From contig CAZCHE010000003.1 of assembly GCA_964498395.1 (NCBI GenBank), positions 248,001 to 312,000 on the forward strand: DNA of 64,000 nt, read 5' to 3'. The notes beneath the pieces are model-generated. The model did not search any database and had not been told where the DNA came from. It saw only the letters and a program-made list of their open reading frames with translations. Of the stretch, positions 63,501-64,000 are shown piece after piece (within the stretch, counting starts at the first letter, position 1; every line of letters begins with the position of its first letter). A program made the translations under genes and the position numbers. This DNA is from Parapedobacter sp964498395. GTDB lineage: Bacteria > Bacteroidota > Bacteroidia > Sphingobacteriales > Sphingobacteriaceae.

Positions 63501-64000
63501 CGCGGGGGTCTCGGTGATCGTTACCGCCACTTCCGTGCGGTCAACGCTCTCGCAATTGTCTCCCACTTGGGCCGCGTAATAGGTGCCTGCTACCAGTGCT
63601 GCGTCGGCAGCCAGTGGCGTGCCGCCCGTGGCCGCACTATACCAGATCACCTCGCCATCGGCGCCCGTCGTATTCAGATCGGCCATGGTAGCGCCATCGG
63701 TCTCGCAGAATGTCTGTTCCAGTTCCTCAAGCGCAGGCGCGGGGGTCTCGGTGATCGTCACCGCCACTTCCGTGCGGTCAACGCTCTCGCAATTGTCTCC
63801 CACTTGGGCAGCGTAATATACGCCCGTGGTCAGTACGGCATCCAAAGCCAGCGGCGTGCCGCCCGTGGCCGCGCTGTACCAGATCACCTCACCATCGGCA
63901 CCGGCCGTATTCAGGTCAGCCACCGTAGCACCATCAATCTCGCAGAAGATTTGTTCCAGTTCCTCAAGCGCAGGCGCGGGGGTCTCGGTGATCGTCACCG
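60531..64000 (-). CDS. Giant repeat adhesin with DUF11 and Ig-like repeats and type B T9SS signal (5' end missing)
   Basis: At least 1156 residues are in the window; the open frame runs off the right edge, so the N-terminus is missing. From the N-terminal side there are four or more 79-residue Ig-like repeats (ending GVYYAAQVGDNCESVDRTEVA, with paired Cys). Five 133-residue DUF11-like repeats follow, each ending in an acidic GPDKDPETDP-type linker. A C-terminal gliding-motility-associated domain (IPNLFTPNGDGLNDQFVI, LNRWGNQVYKS, GTYYYILRV) is the type B sorting signal of the type IX secretion system. The protein should be exported and displayed on or shed from the surface with help from the downstream PorP/SprF. 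Repeats may expand or contract by recombination. Confidence 0.93.
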   Translation of the reverse strand, partial: VTITETPAPALEELEQIFCEIDGATVADLNTAGADGEVIWYSAATGGTPLALDAVLTTGVYYAAQVGDNCESVDRTEVAVTITETPAPALEELEQTFCETDGATMADLNTTGADGEVIWYSAATGGTPLAADAALVAGTYYAAQVGDNCESVDRTEVAVTITETPAPALEELEQTFCETDGATVADLNTAGVDGEVIWYSAATGGTPLALDAALTTGVYYAAQVGDNCESVDRTEVAVTITETPAPALEELEQTFCEIDGGTVADLNTTGADGEVIWYSAAAGGTPLAADAALVAGTYYAAQVGDNCESVDRTEVTVAITGTPAPTTDNASPEFCATDNMTLADLQVVGTDIKWYASAASTDVLPGTTLLEDGVTYYATQTGDDCESAERLAVTPVINDCAVLLSISKTADADRATAGESISFTLTITNEGPGAIQSGDVIQLGERPSNGLTITGYAVTSGNGTIDGNGNTAAITASEAIATGGTITITVTADVDADAPATITNGIDVWGPDKDPETDPKDDDDDTPPIPVDRESNLSITKVADEARVKAGESTTFTITVTNNGPSVIDIGKTINLTERPGDGVTITNYEITAGAATITANDNTAVLTTTGQVAVGGAIVLSVSADIDVDAPETITNGITVWGPDKDPETDPEDDEDDTPPIPVDREAILSITKAADDDRVVAGGSTSFTLTITNNGPAVIANGEVISLTERPSEGVTVTGYEVTSGNGTTAGTGNTATVTTSEAIAVGATIIVKVTADIDADAPETITNGISVWGPDKDPETEDPDDEDDTPEIPVDPSYLLSITKVADDARVISGGSTTFTVTVTNNGPSTIASGGVISLEERPSAGVTITGYEVTSGNATVSGSGNNATLTTTASMANGGTITLIVSADITAAAGGTITNGIAVWAPDKDPDTDEEDDVDQTPEIPVDAPHTLSIEKVGDQSLVTAGQSTTFTVTVTNNGPLPIGGGATIALEERPGAGVTITGYEILSGAATISGNGNEATVTTTGEIAVGSNIVVRITADVASTASGTITNGIAVWAPGKDPNADDPDDEDVAGPIPVDATLVIPNLFTPNGDGLNDQFVIKNLLQYQHRELLVLNRWGNQVYKSANYNNDWDGGTLGEGTYYYILRVRNGNGEWQTYKGAIAIIRVTNR
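60800..62795 (-). repeat. Five 399-bp DUF11-coding tandem repeats
   Basis: The conserved GCCCAAACC/CCCCAAACC-type block recurs at 60874, 61273 and then at 399-bp steps (aligned A at 61277, 61676, 62075, 62474). The period is exactly 399 bp (133 residues) with moderate sequence divergence and no indels between units. It lies inside the adhesin gene. Confidence 0.85.
63040..63987 (-). repeat. Four 237-bp Ig-like tandem repeats in an alternating A/B pattern
   Basis: The GTGATCG-type boundary recurs at 63040, 63277, 63514, 63751 and 63988, exactly 237 bp apart (79 residues). Units at 63040 and 63514 share the GCCTGCTACC variant, and those at 63277 and 63751 share the CGCCCGTGGTC variant. The array therefore looks like a duplicated two-unit block of 474 bp. 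It runs past the window edge. Confidence 0.9.

Noticed and set aside
61624..63816. Series of forward frames rich in Ser, Val and Pro in the adhesin region
   Set aside because: They repeat with the adhesin units and are antisense reflections of the DUF11 and Ig-like repeats.

Overview
The window looks like a chromosomal segment of a Bacteroidota bacterium, most likely a Sphingobacteriaceae-type genus with roughly even GC. The evidence is SusC/SusD pairs, a PorP/SprF protein next to a type B type IX secretion cargo, an aryl-polyene/flexirubin-type gene set, a six-domain ribosomal protein S1 and many copies of the Bacteroidota -7 promoter element TAnnTTTG. The genus is inference. There is no rRNA, transposase, phage or CRISPR array. 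One tRNA (Arg, ACG) is present.

Layout. 1-4052 is the end of a type II fatty acid/polyene operon: ACP, ketosynthase, a ketosynthase-like partner without the catalytic triad, polysaccharide deacetylase and a LolA-like carrier. 4083-6736 holds panB, obgE, adk and tRNA-Arg. 6897-14583 holds an alpha/beta hydrolase, a metallo-beta-lactamase-fold enzyme and a very large alpha-2-macroglobulin. 14607-19012 is an envelope block (ddl leftward; PASTA protein, mltG, thioesterase and YihY rightward), with ddl and the PASTA gene apparently started from one palindromic double promoter. A hybrid sensor kinase follows, then two tandem M14 carboxypeptidase-like genes. Next comes an unusual non-coding array, then rpsA, a YciI-like protein and icd. 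30692-34690 is an AT-richer accessory block (membrane protein, two AraC regulators, OsmC, SDR). recQ-comEC, mdh and a retropepsin-like gene follow.

40428-54936 is a leftward nine-gene operon with the parts of a ribose/ribonucleoside scavenging locus: ribokinase, sugar transporter, ADP-ribosylglycohydrolase-family lipoprotein, SusC, SusD and nucleoside hydrolase. It also carries three less expected secreted proteins: DUF1080, a dehydrogenase-like propeller and an FG-GAP protein. A divergent unknown helical-repeat protein beside it may be its regulator. The right end is a type IX secretion adhesin unit: a giant Ig-like/DUF11 repeat adhesin (cut by the window edge), PorP/SprF and an OmpA-family protein.

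The most unusual structure is at 24971-25536, between the M14 genes and rpsA. There are 27 consecutive units with a TA dinucleotide at exactly 21-bp spacing in otherwise diverged, roughly palindromic sequence. It could be a helically phased DNA array, a structured RNA, or the remains of a tyrosine-heptad coding repeat. I cannot decide between these from the sequence alone.
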